Source: Sphingomonas turrisvirgatae
GTDB lineage: Bacteria > Pseudomonadota > Alphaproteobacteria > Sphingomonadales > Sphingomonadaceae
DNA: 48,510 nucleotides
Assembly (NCBI RefSeq): GCF_001721295.1
Contig: NZ_MDDS01000026.1
Location: forward strand, 1-48,510
Reading direction: 5' to 3'
Position numbers and translations under genes: made by a program. Numbering within the stretch: the stretch's first letter is position 1; every line of letters begins with the position of its first letter. The notes beneath the pieces were generated by a model, which had not been told where the DNA came from, made no database searches, and was given only the letters and a program-made list of their open reading frames with translations. Below are positions 9,575-19,742 of this stretch, one piece after another.

Positions 9575-11146
9575 TCAATGCCGGAAGTGCCGCATTCCGG
9601 TGAACACCATGGCAAGCCCCGCTTCATCCGCCGCCGCGATCACTTCATCATCGCGGATCGATCCGCCCGGCTGGATCACCGCCGTCGCGCCTGCTTCGAC
9701 CGCGGCGAGCAGCCCATCGGCAAAGGGGAAGAAGGCGTCGGATGCGACCGCGCTGCCGATCGTGCGTGACTGATCCCAACCCGCCTTGTCCGCTGCGTCC
9801 TTTGCCTTCCACGCTGCGATCCGCGCGCTTTCCAGCCGGTTCATCTGCCCCGCGCCGACGCCCGCCGTGCTGCCGTCCCTGGCATAGACGATCGCGTTGG
9901 ATTTGACGTGCTTGGCGACTGTCCAGGCGAACAGGCAGTCTTTCAACTCCTGCTCGCTGGGCGCGCGCTTCGTCACAACCTTCAGTTCGTCGGCAGTGAT
10001 CCGCCCGTCGTCGCGCGACTGGATCAGAAAGCCGCCGGCGATCGACTTCATCGCCCGCCCGCGCCGCGCAGGGTCGGGCAGGTCGCCGGTCAGCAGCAGG
10101 CGCAGGTTCTTCTTCCGCGCGAACACCGCCTTCGCCGCATCATCGGCATCGGGCGCACACACGACTTCGGTAAAAATGCCCGAAATCGCCTCTGCGGTCG
10201 CTTCGTCGAGCGGGCGGTTGACCGCGATGATCCCGCCAAACGCCGATACCGTGTCGCAGGCGAACGCTGCCTTGTACGCGTCGATCAGCGTCTCGCCAGT
10301 GGCAACGCCGCACGGATTGGCATGTTTCACGATGACCACCGTCGGCGGGCCGTCACGAAACTCGCTGACCAGTTCAAGCGCCGCATCGGCGTCATTATAA
10401 TTGTTGTAGCTGAGTTCCTTGCCCTGCACCTGACGCGCTTGGGCGATCCCGTTCACGCCGCCACCGGCCTGAGTGTAAAGCGCCGCGATCTGATGCGGGT
10501 TCTCGCCATAGCGCAATTCGGCCTGTTTGATCATCGGCACCGCGACCGTTTCGGGGAAGCGCTGCCCCTGATCGACATGCGCGAACCAGCCGGCAATCGC
10601 GGCATCATATTGCGCCGTCAGCGCATAGGCCTTGGCAGCGAAACGGCGGCGGTCCTCCAGGCTCGTCTCGCCGGTGGCGACCACGCCGTAATCGGCCGGA
10701 TCGGTGACGATGGCGACATAGGCGTGGTTCTTGGCTGCCGAACGAACCATCGAGGGACCACCGATATCGATATTCTCGATGATCTCGTCTCGGCTGGCAC
10801 CCTTCGCGACGGTCTGCGCGAACGGATAGAGGTTGACCACAACCAGGTCGATCATGCCGATGCCGTGCTCGCTGGCTGACCCCATATGCCTCGGATCCTC
10901 GCGCACGGCGAGCAGCCCGCCATGCACGACCGGGTGCAGCGTCTTGACCCGCCCATCCATCATCTCGGGAAAACCGGTCAGGTCGGATATGTCGCGCACA
11001 GCCAGCCCGGCATCGCGCAGCGCCTTCGCCGTGCCACCGGTCGAGACCAGTTCGACGCCCTTGGCGGCGAGTGCCTCGCCAAGTTCGACGATGCCGGTCT
11101 TGTCCGAGACGGAAAGGAGGGCGCGCTTGATCTGGATGCTGCTCAT
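9575..11146 (-). CDS. purH: Bifunctional AICAR formyltransferase/IMP cyclohydrolase
   Basis: PurH carries out the last two steps of IMP synthesis: formylation of AICAR from 10-formyl-THF and ring closure. The 523-residue product begins with the methylglyoxal-synthase-like cyclohydrolase domain ([23 protein letters not shown]). It continues into the formyltransferase domain with [17 protein letters not shown] and the active-site segment [10 protein letters not shown]. It ends with the characteristic FFPFADGL...QPGGSIRD...GMRHFRH. The ATG at 11146 matches the usual family start [18 protein letters not shown]. Twelve extra upstream codons are open but unsupported. It is the last gene of a minus-strand series after the heparinase-like gene, with a 39-base gap, an arrangement common in alphaproteobacteria. 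No riboswitch-like structure fits in that gap. Confidence 0.97.
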   Translation of the reverse strand: MSSIQIKRALLSVSDKTGIVELGEALAAKGVELVSTGGTAKALRDAGLAVRDISDLTGFPEMMDGRVKTLHPVVHGGLLAVREDPRHMGSASEHGIGMIDLVVVNLYPFAQTVAKGASRDEIIENIDIGGPSMVRSAAKNHAYVAIVTDPADYGVVATGETSLEDRRRFAAKAYALTAQYDAAIAGWFAHVDQGQRFPETVAVPMIKQAELRYGENPHQIAALYTQAGGGVNGIAQARQVQGKELSYNNYNDADAALELVSEFRDGPPTVVIVKHANPCGVATGETLIDAYKAAFACDTVSAFGGIIAVNRPLDEATAEAISGIFTEVVCAPDADDAAKAVFARKKNLRLLLTGDLPDPARRGRAMKSIAGGFLIQSRDDGRITADELKVVTKRAPSEQELKDCLFAWTVAKHVKSNAIVYARDGSTAGVGAGQMNRLESARIAAWKAKDAADKAGWDQSRTIGSAVASDAFFPFADGLLAAVEAGATAVIQPGGSIRDDEVIAAADEAGLAMVFTGMRHFRH

Positions 11147-11185
11147 GCGCGGGGGCTTTAGGCGGTCAGCCCGGGGGTGCAACCC

Positions 11186-12919
11186 CTATCTCGCCCGGTG
11201 GAACAGCCATGACACGCTGTGCCCGCCAACCGGCGCTTCGCCTGCAAGGACGATCTGCTGAGTCTCGCGCGGCATGCCGTCGCCATCGACCCAGACGCTT
11301 TCCTCGATCGCAAACGTCGCGCCACGCGCGCGGAACTGCCACACCGCCCCCGATCGCAGCCTCAACAACGCGCCGGCATTGTCGGCAGTTGGTGACAGTT
11401 CGACGCCTGGGTGAAGATGAAAGCGGATCGCGAATGGTGCCGGCACTGCCTTGCCTCGCCGTCCGGCGGGAAGCAGGCTGTCCTCGCCGCGAACGTCGCG
11501 CCCGTCCGCGCCGAGCGCAATCGTGCGGCGATGCGTGACTCCGTGGCGTCGGACATAACCATCATGGCTCGCCTCGATCCTGCTCGCCGTCTCGGTTTCC
11601 TGGCGGTTCAGCTCCATTTCGCCGACTCCGCGCCCCAGCGTGCCATCGGGATGGATCGCAGTGGAATTGCTGTCTCCAACGACCAGGGTCGAATGCGCCG
11701 CGGTGGTGCGTAAGCCTTCGCACAGCGCCGCCGGCAAGCGAAGGTCGGCGCCGCGAGCGCCGCCGCAGCTGACCACGATCCGTTCAGGCCCATCGGAAAA
11801 CTCGAACGCCAGCGTCGAGGCGCAACCGCCCTCCGCGGTTCGCGCGATCGGCGGGGGAGCAGCATCCATGATGACCACCGTCTTCTGCTGCACCAGCCGC
11901 TGATAACCCCATTCGCGCGCTTGGCGGAGGGGGCGGGTTCGGATGCGGGTGGCGGCGATCACGTCGTCCACTTGTGCGCCCGGGACAGCAACGCCGCCCT
12001 GGAAGTTCGCGAGGCCGCGGTCGCCATGCGTCGTGCCGAGCAGGGCGGCGACCATACGGGTCAATGTCACCTCGACGCTTTCGGGCGTATCGATCCGGCG
12101 CGCGGCGTAGCTCGCGCGCAGCAGCGTGAGCAACATGACCGCTTCGAGCAGCGCCATGGGCGAGCGACCGACGATCCCGCCGTCCTCGCCCACCGACATG
12201 CGCAACGCGCGGTTGAGCCCCGCTTCGCCGAAGGCGCGGCGCGGATCTCCACCCGGGATCATCAGCCCGGCCGACAGCACGCCGCACCAGGCCGCGATCC
12301 GCGCCGTGCCCAGCGGGACGCGATCCGCCGCACGGTCGAGGTGCCGCGCCCCCCGCGCGAGCGTGTTCAGCACTTGGGAGCGATAGACTAGATCGGTGCT
12401 GGAAAGGATGAGCGGCGCATGCGCGGTCCAGAACAGGATGCGGCGCCCCCACAGGTCCGCCCGCCACGCCGGATCGGTCACCTTTTCGGCATGCACGCCC
12501 AGCCATTTGCGCATCATCGCTTCCGCAATCGGAACCGCTTCCTGGCGCGTCGCCACGCTGGAAAGATCGCGAAGCCATGCGAAGCTGTGCAGATAGTCGC
12601 CGAACGGCTTCGACCAGTTCGGCTTGGCAAGGTCGAGTGCGGCAATGGCGTGGCGTTCGCCGCGATTACGCAGCTCGCCTTCAAGCAGCGCACGGCCCCG
12701 CGCCATATCGCCCAGAAAGGGATCGTCGGTCACCGCGATCAGCTTGAGCGGATAGCGCCCGCGCAGTCGCAGGCTGTGAATCGGCGTGCGCCAGGTCAGG
12801 CGGTGCAGGCGCTCGCTGATGCGGTCGGCAAGCGACAGACCTCTGTCGCCCCCGATCCGGATCAGCCGCTTGCCCTGGTCGATCCCGTCGGTTGCGGGAT
12901 CGCCGCCTTGCTCGCTCAC
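11186..12919 (-). CDS. Heparinase II/III family protein
   Basis: This protein of 577 residues has the two parts expected for heparinase II/III-like proteins. The amino-terminal half is alpha-helical toroid-like ([35 protein letters not shown]) and the carboxy-terminal half is beta-rich ([39 protein letters not shown]). Characterised members are polysaccharide lyases acting on uronic-acid polymers, but the substrate of this housekeeping-linked subgroup is not established. No signal peptide is apparent. The GTG start overlaps the rpe stop by four bases (GTGA), so it is translationally coupled to rpe, and purH follows directly. Its fixed place between rpe and purH in alphaproteobacteria is a family observation I recall rather than something shown here. 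Confidence 0.85.
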   Translation of the reverse strand: MSEQGGDPATDGIDQGKRLIRIGGDRGLSLADRISERLHRLTWRTPIHSLRLRGRYPLKLIAVTDDPFLGDMARGRALLEGELRNRGERHAIAALDLAKPNWSKPFGDYLHSFAWLRDLSSVATRQEAVPIAEAMMRKWLGVHAEKVTDPAWRADLWGRRILFWTAHAPLILSSTDLVYRSQVLNTLARGARHLDRAADRVPLGTARIAAWCGVLSAGLMIPGGDPRRAFGEAGLNRALRMSVGEDGGIVGRSPMALLEAVMLLTLLRASYAARRIDTPESVEVTLTRMVAALLGTTHGDRGLANFQGGVAVPGAQVDDVIAATRIRTRPLRQAREWGYQRLVQQKTVVIMDAAPPPIARTAEGGCASTLAFEFSDGPERIVVSCGGARGADLRLPAALCEGLRTTAAHSTLVVGDSNSTAIHPDGTLGRGVGEMELNRQETETASRIEASHDGYVRRHGVTHRRTIALGADGRDVRGEDSLLPAGRRGKAVPAPFAIRFHLHPGVELSPTADNAGALLRLRSGAVWQFRARGATFAIEESVWVDGDGMPRETQQIVLAGEAPVGGHSVSWLFHRAR

Positions 12920-13575
12920 CCTTGTCTTAGCGCGCGGATATTGTCGGCATAATGTGCCGGCCCGCCCTTGAAGGCAGCGGTGCCCGCAACCAGCGCGTCG
13001 GCCCCGGCCGCGATCACCCGCGCGCAGTTCGAGGCATCGACCCCGCCATCGACCTCAAGATCGATCTGCCGGCCGCTCGTGTCGATCTTAGCGCGCAACG
13101 CGGCGATCTTTGCGATCTGACTTTCGATGAACTTCTGTCCGCCAAATCCCGGATTGACGCTCATCACGAGGATAAGGTCGGCAAGGTCCAGGACATGATC
13201 GACCACATCAACCGGTGTCGCGGGATTGAGCACCACCCCGGCGCGCTTGCCCAATGCCTTGATCGTCTGAAGCGTGCGATGGAGATGCGGCCCCGCCTCG
13301 GGATGCACCGAAAGGCAGTCGGCCCCGGCATCAGCGAAAGCCTCGAGCAAGGGGTCGACTGGTGCGATCATCAGATGGACATCGAACGGCTTGGCGCTGT
13401 GCGGGCGCAGCGCCTTGATCACCGCCGGGCCGATCGTGATGTTCGGTACGAAATGCCCATCCATCACGTCGATATGAATCCAGTCGGCGCCGGCCTCGTC
13501 GATCGCGCGCACCTCCTCGCCCAACCGGGCGAAGTCGGCGGAAAGGATCGAAGGTGCGATGCGGACTGGCGACAT
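12916..13575 (-). CDS. rpe: Ribulose-phosphate 3-epimerase
   Basis: Rpe interconverts ribulose 5-phosphate and xylulose 5-phosphate in the pentose phosphate pathway. The TIM-barrel protein of 219 residues begins [16 protein letters not shown] and contains [19 protein letters not shown] with metal-binding His and Asp. It also has [20 protein letters not shown] and the closing [10 protein letters not shown] segment with the second catalytic Asp, then phosphate-binding [14 protein letters not shown]. Length and motifs are normal. Two ATG codons lie in frame at 13581 and 13575; the second is better spaced from AAGG and gives the usual MSPVRIAPS beginning. The stop overlaps the GTG start of the heparinase-like gene. 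Confidence 0.95.
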   Translation of the reverse strand: MSPVRIAPSILSADFARLGEEVRAIDEAGADWIHIDVMDGHFVPNITIGPAVIKALRPHSAKPFDVHLMIAPVDPLLEAFADAGADCLSVHPEAGPHLHRTLQTIKALGKRAGVVLNPATPVDVVDHVLDLADLILVMSVNPGFGGQKFIESQIAKIAALRAKIDTSGRQIDLEVDGGVDASNCARVIAAGADALVAGTAAFKGGPAHYADNIRALRQG

Positions 13576-13616
13576 GATCATGCCTTAAGCAAGTCCCGAA
13601 TCGCTATCAACCGAGA

Positions 13617-14897
13617 TCAGCCCGCGCGCCGCAACCGCACCATGAAGAAGCCGTCCAGCCCGCCGTGCCTGCCCAACATATCCGGCAAAATGCGCAGCCA
13701 GCCCTGCGCGTTCGGCGAAATCCCGTCCGGCAGCTCCTCGCGCCGGATCGCGTCGATGGCAAAGCCGTCATGCTCTGCAAGAAAACGATCGATCTGCGCC
13801 TCGCCCTCTTCGGGCTCGAGCGAGCAGGTGGCATAGACCAGCACACCGCCCGGCCGCACCCATTGCGCCGCGCGGGGCAGCAACGCGGCCTGCAACTCGG
13901 CCATTTCCGCGATCACGCGCGGGCGAACGCGGTGCAGCACGTCGGGATGGCGACGGAAGATGCCGGTGGCGCTGCACGGCGCGTCTAGCAGCACGGCGTC
14001 CACCGCACCCTCGGGCTGCCATTTCAGCAGGTCGGCAGCGACGATTTGCGCCGACAGACCTGTCCGATCCAGATTTTCGCGAAGTCGCGCCAGACGACTT
14101 TCGGAGATGTCGACCGCGGTCACATCCCATCCGGCGCTGGCCAGCTGCAGCGTCTTGCCCCCAGGCGCGGCGCATAGATCGAGCACGCGGCCGGCACCCG
14201 GGCCGATCAGGCGCGCGGGGATGGACGCAGCAAGGTCCTGCACCCACCACGCCCCTTCGGCATAGCCCGTCAGTTGCGGCACCGGCATGTCGCTGCGCAC
14301 CCGCACATGGCCGGGCAGCAGGACATCGCCTTCAGGCGCAGGACCATCACTGCGCAGCGTAAGATCGAGCGGCGGCGGCTGGGTGATTGCAATTGCGGCG
14401 GCCGCTGCGACGTCGTCACCCCAATTGGTCGCCAGCCGCATATGGGCCTCGTCCGGCAGGCTGGCATGTTCGGGCAGAGTCACGCCCTGCCGCATCAAGG
14501 TCCCGAAGACGCCGTGCACCAGCTTGCGCGGCCCGCCATCGACCAGCGGCAGCGCGGTTGCGATCGCGGCATGGGGTGGCGTGCCGAGCTGCAGCGCCTG
14601 AACCAGCGCGATGCGCAGCACGAAACGCGCCTTGGCATCGTCGGCAAGGCGGTTGCGAGTCGCCGAATCGATCAGGCCGTCGAGGTCGGCAAGCCGACGC
14701 AGCACTTCGGCGGCGATGGCATGCGCCAGCCCGCGGTCGGATGGCGCCAAGCCCGTCGTGGCCTTGTCGAGCGCCTGTTCGATCGCCAGGCCGCGCCGCA
14801 GCACCGCGTCGAGCAGCCGCAACGCGGCACGGCGGGCGGGGACGCCCGGTGCATCGGGTAGCGGCCGGCGAGGCGATCGGTTGGCAGGATCAGGCAT
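13617..14897 (-). CDS. rsmB: 16S rRNA m5C methyltransferase, RsmB/NOP family
   Basis: This is a member of the RsmB (Sun/Fmu) family, which methylates C5 of cytosine 967 in 16S rRNA using S-adenosylmethionine. The 426-residue protein has an amino-terminal NusB-like helical domain (about 1-140) and a Rossmann methyltransferase domain. SAM motif I is LCAAPGGKTLQLA near 240. The two catalytic cysteines lie in DAPCSATGIFRRHPD (near 305) and VYATCSLEPEEGE (near 355), as expected for m5C RNA methyltransferases. The ATG at 14897 follows AGGGG at seven bases. It lies upstream of rpe with a 41-base gap and downstream of htpX by 45 bases, all on the minus strand. Confidence 0.93.
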   Translation of the reverse strand: MPDPANRSPRRPLPDAPGVPARRAALRLLDAVLRRGLAIEQALDKATTGLAPSDRGLAHAIAAEVLRRLADLDGLIDSATRNRLADDAKARFVLRIALVQALQLGTPPHAAIATALPLVDGGPRKLVHGVFGTLMRQGVTLPEHASLPDEAHMRLATNWGDDVAAAAAIAITQPPPLDLTLRSDGPAPEGDVLLPGHVRVRSDMPVPQLTGYAEGAWWVQDLAASIPARLIGPGAGRVLDLCAAPGGKTLQLASAGWDVTAVDISESRLARLRENLDRTGLSAQIVAADLLKWQPEGAVDAVLLDAPCSATGIFRRHPDVLHRVRPRVIAEMAELQAALLPRAAQWVRPGGVLVYATCSLEPEEGEAQIDRFLAEHDGFAIDAIRREELPDGISPNAQGWLRILPDMLGRHGGLDGFFMVRLRRAG

Positions 14898-14942
14898 CAG
14901 CGGCCCCTACGCGCTTTATCGCGCCGGATCATCCGCAATCCG

Positions 14943-15881
14943 CTAGCACCGCCGCCCAAGACCCAGCGCGCTTGGCTTGCGGCGCGCGGACTCTATGCCG
15001 AGTGCCGAGCGACGCGGCTGCGCCTGAGCCAGGGCGGGCGCGGCATGGCCCATCTCGCTCGCCAACGCCTCAAGCTGCGCGATCCGGTTGCCGGTATCGG
15101 GGTGCGTCGAAAACCAGCTGTCTCCGTCGCGCGCAAGGCTCGGAACGATATAGAGTTGCGCCGCCGCCGGCACGCGCGCCGCCACCGGGTTGGGGATCGC
15201 CGCCGCGCCGCGCGAGAGTTTGGCCAGCGCCGAAGCGAGGGCGCGCGGGTTCCCCGAAATTTCCGCCCCCCCCCGATCGGCGCCATATTCGCGTGCCCGG
15301 CTGATCGCCATCTGCACGATCATCGCCGCAAAGGGCGCGACGAACACCGCCAGGATCGTCGCCAGCAGCGCGCCGCGATTATCGTTGCTGCGAAAGAACA
15401 TGCCGAAATTGGCGAGCATCGAGATCGCGCCGGCAATCGTTGCGACCATCGTCATGATCAGCGTATCGCGATTGCGCACATGCGCCAGTTCGTGCGCCAT
15501 CACCCCGGCAATCTCGTCACGGTCGAGCATGTTCAGCAAGCCGGTCGTCGCCGCGACGGCCGCGTTTTCGGGATTGCGCCCCGTCGCAAACGCATTGGGA
15601 TGTGGCGAGTCGATGATATAGACCTTGGGTATCGGCAACTGCGCCCGTTGCGCCAACCTTGCGACCAACGCGTAGAATTCGGGCGCGCTCGCACCATCGA
15701 CTTGCCTGGCGCCGTGCATCGACAGCACGATCTTGTCCGCGTTCCAGTAGGTAATCAGGTTCATGCCGACCGCGACCAGCAGCGCAATGACCATCCCGCC
15801 GCGCCCGCCGATCGTGAAGCCCAGTGCCATGAACAGCGCCGTCAGCGCCGCCAGCAACATCCCCGTCTTGAAACCGTTCAC
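14943..15881 (-). CDS. htpX: M48 family membrane metalloprotease
   Basis: HtpX is an inner-membrane zinc protease involved in quality control of membrane proteins, acting alongside FtsH. The product of about 312 residues has two amino-terminal membrane segments, and the zinc motif HELAH appears in [15 protein letters not shown] at about 125-135. A second pair of hydrophobic segments ([20 protein letters not shown] and a following one) precedes [16 protein letters not shown], which carries the third zinc ligand (Glu). The family motif [16 protein letters not shown] is also present. The GTG at 15881 is preferred because it has GGAG at a good distance and gives VNGFKTG, the usual family beginning. 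An upstream ATG would add 24 residues that overlap the divergent promoter region. Confidence 0.92.
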   Translation of the reverse strand: MNGFKTGMLLAALTALFMALGFTIGGRGGMVIALLVAVGMNLITYWNADKIVLSMHGARQVDGASAPEFYALVARLAQRAQLPIPKVYIIDSPHPNAFATGRNPENAAVAATTGLLNMLDRDEIAGVMAHELAHVRNRDTLIMTMVATIAGAISMLANFGMFFRSNDNRGALLATILAVFVAPFAAMIVQMAISRAREYGADRGGAEISGNPRALASALAKLSRGAAAIPNPVAARVPAAAQLYIVPSLARDGDSWFSTHPDTGNRIAQLEALASEMGHAAPALAQAQPRRSALGIESARRKPSALGLGRRC

Positions 15882-15945
15882 TTGTCTCCGCTCCTTCTCG
15901 CGCCCAATGTGGGAAGCGAGCATAAAAGCTGCAATCGAGGAACTC

Positions 15946-16107
15946 ATGGGCAAGCGCCCCGATCATGTAAAACCGCCAGAGCATCTGTCGAAGAGCCCAC
16001 CGGTGCCGCAGCCGCAAGCCGGCTCAAAGGCCAAGGAAGATCCGCTGGGCACCGATCCCACTCGCTATGGCGACTGGGAACGCAAGGGCATCGCCGTCGA
16101 CTTTTGA
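15946..16107 (+). CDS. DUF1674 protein (SDHAF4-like)
   Basis: This 53-residue protein ends in the signature [23 protein letters not shown], diagnostic of DUF1674. The family includes the mitochondrial succinate dehydrogenase assembly factor SDHAF4, which binds and protects the flavinylated SDH subunit. By homology it may assist assembly of succinate dehydrogenase here, but that is inference. The amino-terminal half is Lys/Pro-rich and probably disordered. The ATG at 15946 has GAGGA just upstream. It lies divergent from htpX, 64 bases away, and tail-to-tail with the merR-type gene. No sdh genes are in this window. Confidence 0.85.
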   Translation: MGKRPDHVKPPEHLSKSPPVPQPQAGSKAKEDPLGTDPTRYGDWERKGIAVDF

Positions 16108-16125
16108 CGATCCGCAGCCCGCGGT

Positions 16126-16482
16126 TCAGCCGGCGTCGTCGCGCAGCGCCCGGGCCAGCGCATCGCGCACGGCACGCAGCGAGATCACGCCGCGCGCATC
16201 GGAGACAGGCGCAGCGGCAGGCTTTACCGCCGTCTCGCTCGCAAGCAGTCGTTGCACACCGCGAATGGTGTAGCCGTCGCGGGCCAGCAGCGTATCGATG
16301 CGCCGCACCAGCGCCACATCGTCGGGCCGGTAATAGCGCCGTCCGCCAGCGCGCTGCAGCGGCTTCAACTGCGGGAAGCGTGTTTCCCAATAGCGAAGGA
16401 TATGCTGCGGACGCCCGATCTCCTGCGCAAGCTCGCCGATCGTGCGGAAGGCATTGGGCCCCTTATCCGGACCGACAGGCAC
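16126..16482 (-). CDS. MerR family transcriptional regulator
   Basis: This protein of about 118 residues has an amino-terminal MerR winged helix ([20 protein letters not shown] followed by [20 protein letters not shown]). A short recognition region with [21 protein letters not shown] follows, and then a poorly conserved tail. It lacks the cysteines of metal sensors, so the effector is unknown. This small MerR type is commonly found just after ihfA in alphaproteobacteria. GTG at 16482 lies one base after the ihfA stop (TAACGTG) with a G-run five bases upstream and is my preferred start. A TTG at 16500 would overlap ihfA by 17 bases and has poor spacing. It is the last gene of the rpmF-plsX-fabH-ihfA group. 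Confidence 0.87.
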   Translation of the reverse strand: MPVGPDKGPNAFRTIGELAQEIGRPQHILRYWETRFPQLKPLQRAGGRRYYRPDDVALVRRIDTLLARDGYTIRGVQRLLASETAVKPAAAPVSDARGVISLRAVRDALARALRDDAG

Positions 16483-16483
16483 G

Positions 16484-16783
16484 TTAGCCCCCGCTGACAA
16501 TCCGGTCGCGCAGCAACTGGCTGGCTCGGAACGTCAGCACGCGGCGCGGCGCGATGGGCACTTCGACTCCGGTCTTGGGGTTGCGGCCGACCCGCTCGCC
16601 CTTGTCGCGCAGGATGAAGCTGCCAAAGCCGGAGATCTTGACGTTCTCACCACGGCTTAGCGCCTCGCACATATGGTGCAGGATCTGCTCGACCAGGCGA
16701 GATGCATCGGCGCGCGACAAACCGACTTCGCGGTTCAGCGCATCGGCAAGATCGGCTCTGGTCAACGTCGCGGCGATCGCCAT
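16484..16783 (-). CDS. ihfA: Integration host factor subunit alpha
   Basis: IhfA forms a heterodimer with IhfB that bends DNA sharply, shaping replication, recombination and promoter architecture. The 99-residue product has the HU/IHF fold: an amino-terminal helical pair ([27 protein letters not shown]), the signature [21 protein letters not shown] and the [16 protein letters not shown] end. The DNA-intercalating proline lies in the GRNPKTG arm. The ATG at 16783 follows GGGGAG by about ten bases. It lies 86 bases after fabH and runs into the merR-type gene with a one-base gap. Confidence 0.93.
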   Translation of the reverse strand: MAIAATLTRADLADALNREVGLSRADASRLVEQILHHMCEALSRGENVKISGFGSFILRDKGERVGRNPKTGVEVPIAPRRVLTFRASQLLRDRIVSGG

Positions 16784-16869
16784 GCGGAAACAACTCCCCG
16801 GGGAAGCGCGCACCCTATCACGATCGCGATGGAACGCAACTATCGTTACGTCATCGAAACGATAGCGTA

Positions 16870-17862
16870 TCAGAACCGGACGACTGCGGCGCCCCAGGTA
16901 AATCCACCGCCCATCGCTTCGAGCACCAGCAGGTCGCCGCGCTTGATCCGGCCGTCCTTGACTGCAGCATCAAGCGCCAGCGGCACTGATGCCGCCGACG
17001 TGTTGGCGTGCCGGTCGACCGTCACGATCACCTTTTCGGGGGCAAGCCCCAGCTTCTTCGCGGTCGCATCCAGGATGCGGGCATTGGCTTGGTGCGGAAC
17101 CACCCAATCGACATCGGCCGCCGCGAGCCCCGCCGCGCTAAGGCTCTCGTTCATCACAGCCGCAAGGTTGGTGACGGCGTGACGGAACACTTCCTTGCCC
17201 TTCATGCGCAGCTTGCCGACCGTGCCCGTGGTCGACGGGCCACCATCGACATAGAGCAGCTGGTTGTGGCGGCCATCGGCGTGGAGCCGGGTCGCGAGCA
17301 CGCCGCGACCATCGCTTGCCGCCGTTTCCTGCGCCTCCAGCACGATGGCGCCTGCACCGTCGCCGAACAGCACGCAGGTCGCGCGATCCTCCCAATCGAG
17401 GATGCGGCTGAACGTCTCCGCGCCGATCACCAGCGCGCGATTGGCGCTGCCGGCACGGATCATGCTCTCGGCAACCTGGAGTGCATAGAGGAAACCCGAA
17501 CACACCGCCGCCACGTCGAAGGCAACGCAATCGCCGATACCCAGCGCCGCCTGCACCTTGGTCGCGCTCGCCGGAAACGTCTGGTCGGGCGTCGCCGTCG
17601 CCAACACGATCAGATCGATAGCGGCAGCTGCGATACCGGCGCTGGCGATCGCCTCCCGGGCCGCGTCGGTCGCCAGTGTCGATGTCGTCTCGTCGGGCGC
17701 GGCGATGTGGCGGAAGCGGATGCCGGTTCGTTCGACGATCCACTCGTCGGAGGTGTCGACTTGCTGCGCCAGCTCCGCGTTCGACACGCGCCGCGCCGGC
17801 AGCGCAGAGCCGGTCCCGGCAATCACGGCACGCCGAACCAGGGCCTCGCCCGCACCACTCAT
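16870..17862 (-). CDS. fabH: Beta-ketoacyl-ACP synthase III
   Basis: FabH condenses acetyl-CoA with malonyl-ACP to start type II fatty acid synthesis. The 330-residue enzyme has its catalytic triad in the expected places: Cys in [13 protein letters not shown] near 118, His in [10 protein letters not shown] near 254 and Asn in [12 protein letters not shown] near 284. The amino terminus ([34 protein letters not shown]) is typical. The ATG at 17862 overlaps the plsX stop as ATGA, so fabH is translationally coupled to plsX, matching the widespread plsX-fabH pairing of phospholipid and fatty acid initiation. The open frame continues far upstream of this ATG, but only as a shadow of plsX. Confidence 0.96.
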   Translation of the reverse strand: MSGAGEALVRRAVIAGTGSALPARRVSNAELAQQVDTSDEWIVERTGIRFRHIAAPDETTSTLATDAAREAIASAGIAAAAIDLIVLATATPDQTFPASATKVQAALGIGDCVAFDVAAVCSGFLYALQVAESMIRAGSANRALVIGAETFSRILDWEDRATCVLFGDGAGAIVLEAQETAASDGRGVLATRLHADGRHNQLLYVDGGPSTTGTVGKLRMKGKEVFRHAVTNLAAVMNESLSAAGLAAADVDWVVPHQANARILDATAKKLGLAPEKVIVTVDRHANTSAASVPLALDAAVKDGRIKRGDLLVLEAMGGGFTWGAAVVRF

Positions 17863-18890
17863 GCCGCTTGCGCCTCGAAGTTGCCGAGATCCTCGGAAAT
17901 GCGGCGCGTCAGATCGTCGCGGACCATCTTGGCGGCCACGCCGATCGCCGTCTCCACGCCGATCTCGCTCGCGCTGCCGTGACTTTTCACCACGATGCCG
18001 TTGAGGCCCAGGAAAACCGCGCCATTGTGAATGTTGGGATCGAGATGATGCTTCAGCAGCTCGGTAGCGGGCCGCGAGATCAGAAAGCCGATTTTGGATC
18101 GGATCGAGCTGGAGAAGGCACGCTTGAGAAGGTCGGCGACGAACCGCGCGGTGCCCTCCACCGTCTTCAACGCGATGTTGCCGGCAAAGCCGTCGCACAC
18201 GATCACGTCGACGTCGCCGCGCGACATGGCATTACCCTCGATGAAGCCCGTGAAGGTCAGGGGCAGATGCTTGGCGGCGCGCAGCTTGGCCGACGCCTCG
18301 CGGATGCTGTCGGTGCCCTTCATCTCCTCGGTGCCGATGTTCAGCAGCGCGACGCGGGGCGACGGCAGGTCGAGAACGGTGCGGGCATAAGCCGCGCCCA
18401 TGACGGCGAACTGGATGAGGTTGCGGCTGTCCACTTCGGTGTTGGCGCCTAGGTCCAGCATCACCACGTCGTTCGCACCCAGCGTCGGCATCCGCGCGGC
18501 CAGCGCGGGGCGATCGATCCCGGGCAGCATGCGCAGCGCCAGCTTCGACATCGCCATCAGCGCGCCGGTATTGCCCGACGATACGGCAGCCGCCGCCTCG
18601 CCGCGCTTCACCAGATCGATCGCAATACCCATCGATGTCGTCTTGGCGCGGCGGATCGCCTGGCTCGGCTTGTCGTCCGCGGTGATGACGTCGGGCGCGT
18701 GGACGATCTCAGACGCGGCGGTCAGGTTCGGGTGATTCTTGAGGCCGTCGCGAATCGCCGCCTCATCCCCGACCAGTACGAAGCGCATGCCGTCGAACCG
18801 ATGCCGCGCACGCGCGACACCGGCGAGCATGACCGCAAGCCCCTCGTCGCCGCCCATCGCATCGACGGCGATTCGCGCGCTGGAGGTCAT
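17859..18890 (-). CDS. plsX: Phosphate acyltransferase
   Basis: PlsX makes acyl-phosphate from acyl-ACP, supplying PlsY for phospholipid synthesis at the membrane surface. The 343-residue product shows the family features: [13 protein letters not shown] at the start, the strand [48 protein letters not shown] and [19 protein letters not shown]. Length is normal. It starts 26 bases after the rpmF stop and ends overlapping fabH by four bases. The rpmF-plsX-fabH order is one of the most conserved bacterial gene strings and links ribosome and membrane synthesis. Confidence 0.96.
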   Translation of the reverse strand: MTSSARIAVDAMGGDEGLAVMLAGVARARHRFDGMRFVLVGDEAAIRDGLKNHPNLTAASEIVHAPDVITADDKPSQAIRRAKTTSMGIAIDLVKRGEAAAAVSSGNTGALMAMSKLALRMLPGIDRPALAARMPTLGANDVVMLDLGANTEVDSRNLIQFAVMGAAYARTVLDLPSPRVALLNIGTEEMKGTDSIREASAKLRAAKHLPLTFTGFIEGNAMSRGDVDVIVCDGFAGNIALKTVEGTARFVADLLKRAFSSSIRSKIGFLISRPATELLKHHLDPNIHNGAVFLGLNGIVVKSHGSASEIGVETAIGVAAKMVRDDLTRRISEDLGNFEAQAA

Positions 18891-18916
18891 GCGGTCAGGT
18901 TCCCGTGGGTTAGGGC

Positions 18917-19096
18917 TCAGGCCTCGACCGAGACGATCTCGCGGCCGTTATAATGGCCGCAGCCACCGCACAGCACGTGCGGACGCTTCAGCTCGCCACA
19001 GTTCGGGCATTCCTGAAAGGCCTCGACCTTCAGGGCGTCGTGCGACCGGCGCATGCCACGGCGGCTGGGCGAAACTTTTCTCTTGGGGACGGCCAT
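18917..19096 (-). CDS. rpmF: 50S ribosomal protein L32
   Basis: This 59-residue protein ([20 protein letters not shown] at its start) is ribosomal protein L32. It has a complete zinc ribbon: CPNC at residues 30-33 and CGGC at 43-46, so this is the zinc-binding (C+) form. The family residues CGHYNGREI follow. It is the first gene of a minus-strand group with plsX, fabH, ihfA and a MerR regulator. A possible promoter lies at 19227-19254, giving a leader of about 120 bases that contains a hairpin. Confidence 0.97.
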   Translation of the reverse strand: MAVPKRKVSPSRRGMRRSHDALKVEAFQECPNCGELKRPHVLCGGCGHYNGREIVSVEA

Positions 19097-19163
19097 GTCG
19101 GCAAACCTTCTGGATTCTGTCGTCTAAAAATCGGACTCGCGACTAGGCCGGAAACGACAAGCG

Positions 19164-19191
19164 GGCAAGCGCCAGCAACCCGGCGCTCGCC
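19164..19191 (-). promoter_or_regulatory. Hairpin in the rpmF leader
   Basis: GGCAAGCGCC (19164-19173) and GGCGCTCGCC (19182-19191) pair over ten positions with one mismatch and an eight-base loop. It lies about 70 bases before the rpmF start, inside the inferred leader. There is no U-tract, so it is not a classical terminator. It could be a regulatory structure or an mRNA-stabilising hairpin. Confidence 0.35.
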
Positions 19192-19226
19192 GGACGCCGA
19201 TCTGGCCATCGCGAAGCGAGCGAGCG

Positions 19227-19254
19227 CCTATACCGATTTTCGCCCGAGTTGCAA
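19227..19254 (-). promoter_or_regulatory. Possible sigma-70 promoter for rpmF-plsX-fabH
   Basis: Read on the minus strand, TTGCAA (19254-19249) and TATAGG (19232-19227) are separated by 16 bases and lie upstream of rpmF. Both boxes are imperfect matches to the housekeeping consensus. Transcription would start near 19220. No better candidate is visible between 19097 and 19301. Confidence 0.35.
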
Positions 19255-19301
19255 GGCAAGCCGCTGAAAGACTAGGATCGCCCCTTTAGGGGGAGCCTGA
19301 C

Positions 19302-19739
19302 TTGGACGCCATCATCCTGCCCGTGACGCTCGCCGCCGCCGCGGCGTGCGCGATCATCAACTTCTGGCTGGCGATTCGCACCGGTATGGCCCGTCGCGCC
19401 GCGAACGTGTCGATCGGCGATGGTGGCGATTCGCGCCTGATCTCCCGGATGCGCGCCCATGCCAATTTCGTGGAATACAGCCCCTTCGTGCTGATCCTGC
19501 TGGTGGTGATCGAGCTGGCCATCGGCACGCACTGGTGGCTTTGGACCGCGGCCGCGCTGTTCGTGATCGGCCGCATCCTGCATCCGCTCGGCATGGACAG
19601 CGTTTGGAAGCCGGGACGAGCGATCGGCGTGGCGCTCACCTTCGCCATCCTGCTCGGGCTTGCCGGAGTTGCCGCGACGATCCCGTTCTTCAGCTACGGG
19701 ACGGTCGAGACGATCGAGGTCGTTGAGGCTGCGGCCTGA
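19302..19739 (+). CDS. MAPEG family membrane protein
   Basis: This 145-residue protein has four hydrophobic helices and the MAPEG (membrane-associated eicosanoid and glutathione metabolism) pattern. The pattern comprises MRAHANFVEYSPFVLILLVV at about residues 50-70 and a GRILHPLGM segment near 90. Eukaryotic members are glutathione transferases or leukotriene synthases. In proteobacteria the substrates are mostly unknown, with glutathione-dependent detoxification the usual guess. The TTG start at 19302 has GGGAG seven bases upstream, and no ATG lies nearby in frame. It is a single plus-strand gene between two minus-strand groups. Confidence 0.85.
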   Translation: MDAIILPVTLAAAAACAIINFWLAIRTGMARRAANVSIGDGGDSRLISRMRAHANFVEYSPFVLILLVVIELAIGTHWWLWTAAALFVIGRILHPLGMDSVWKPGRAIGVALTFAILLGLAGVAATIPFFSYGTVETIEVVEAAA

Positions 19740-19742
19740 CCG

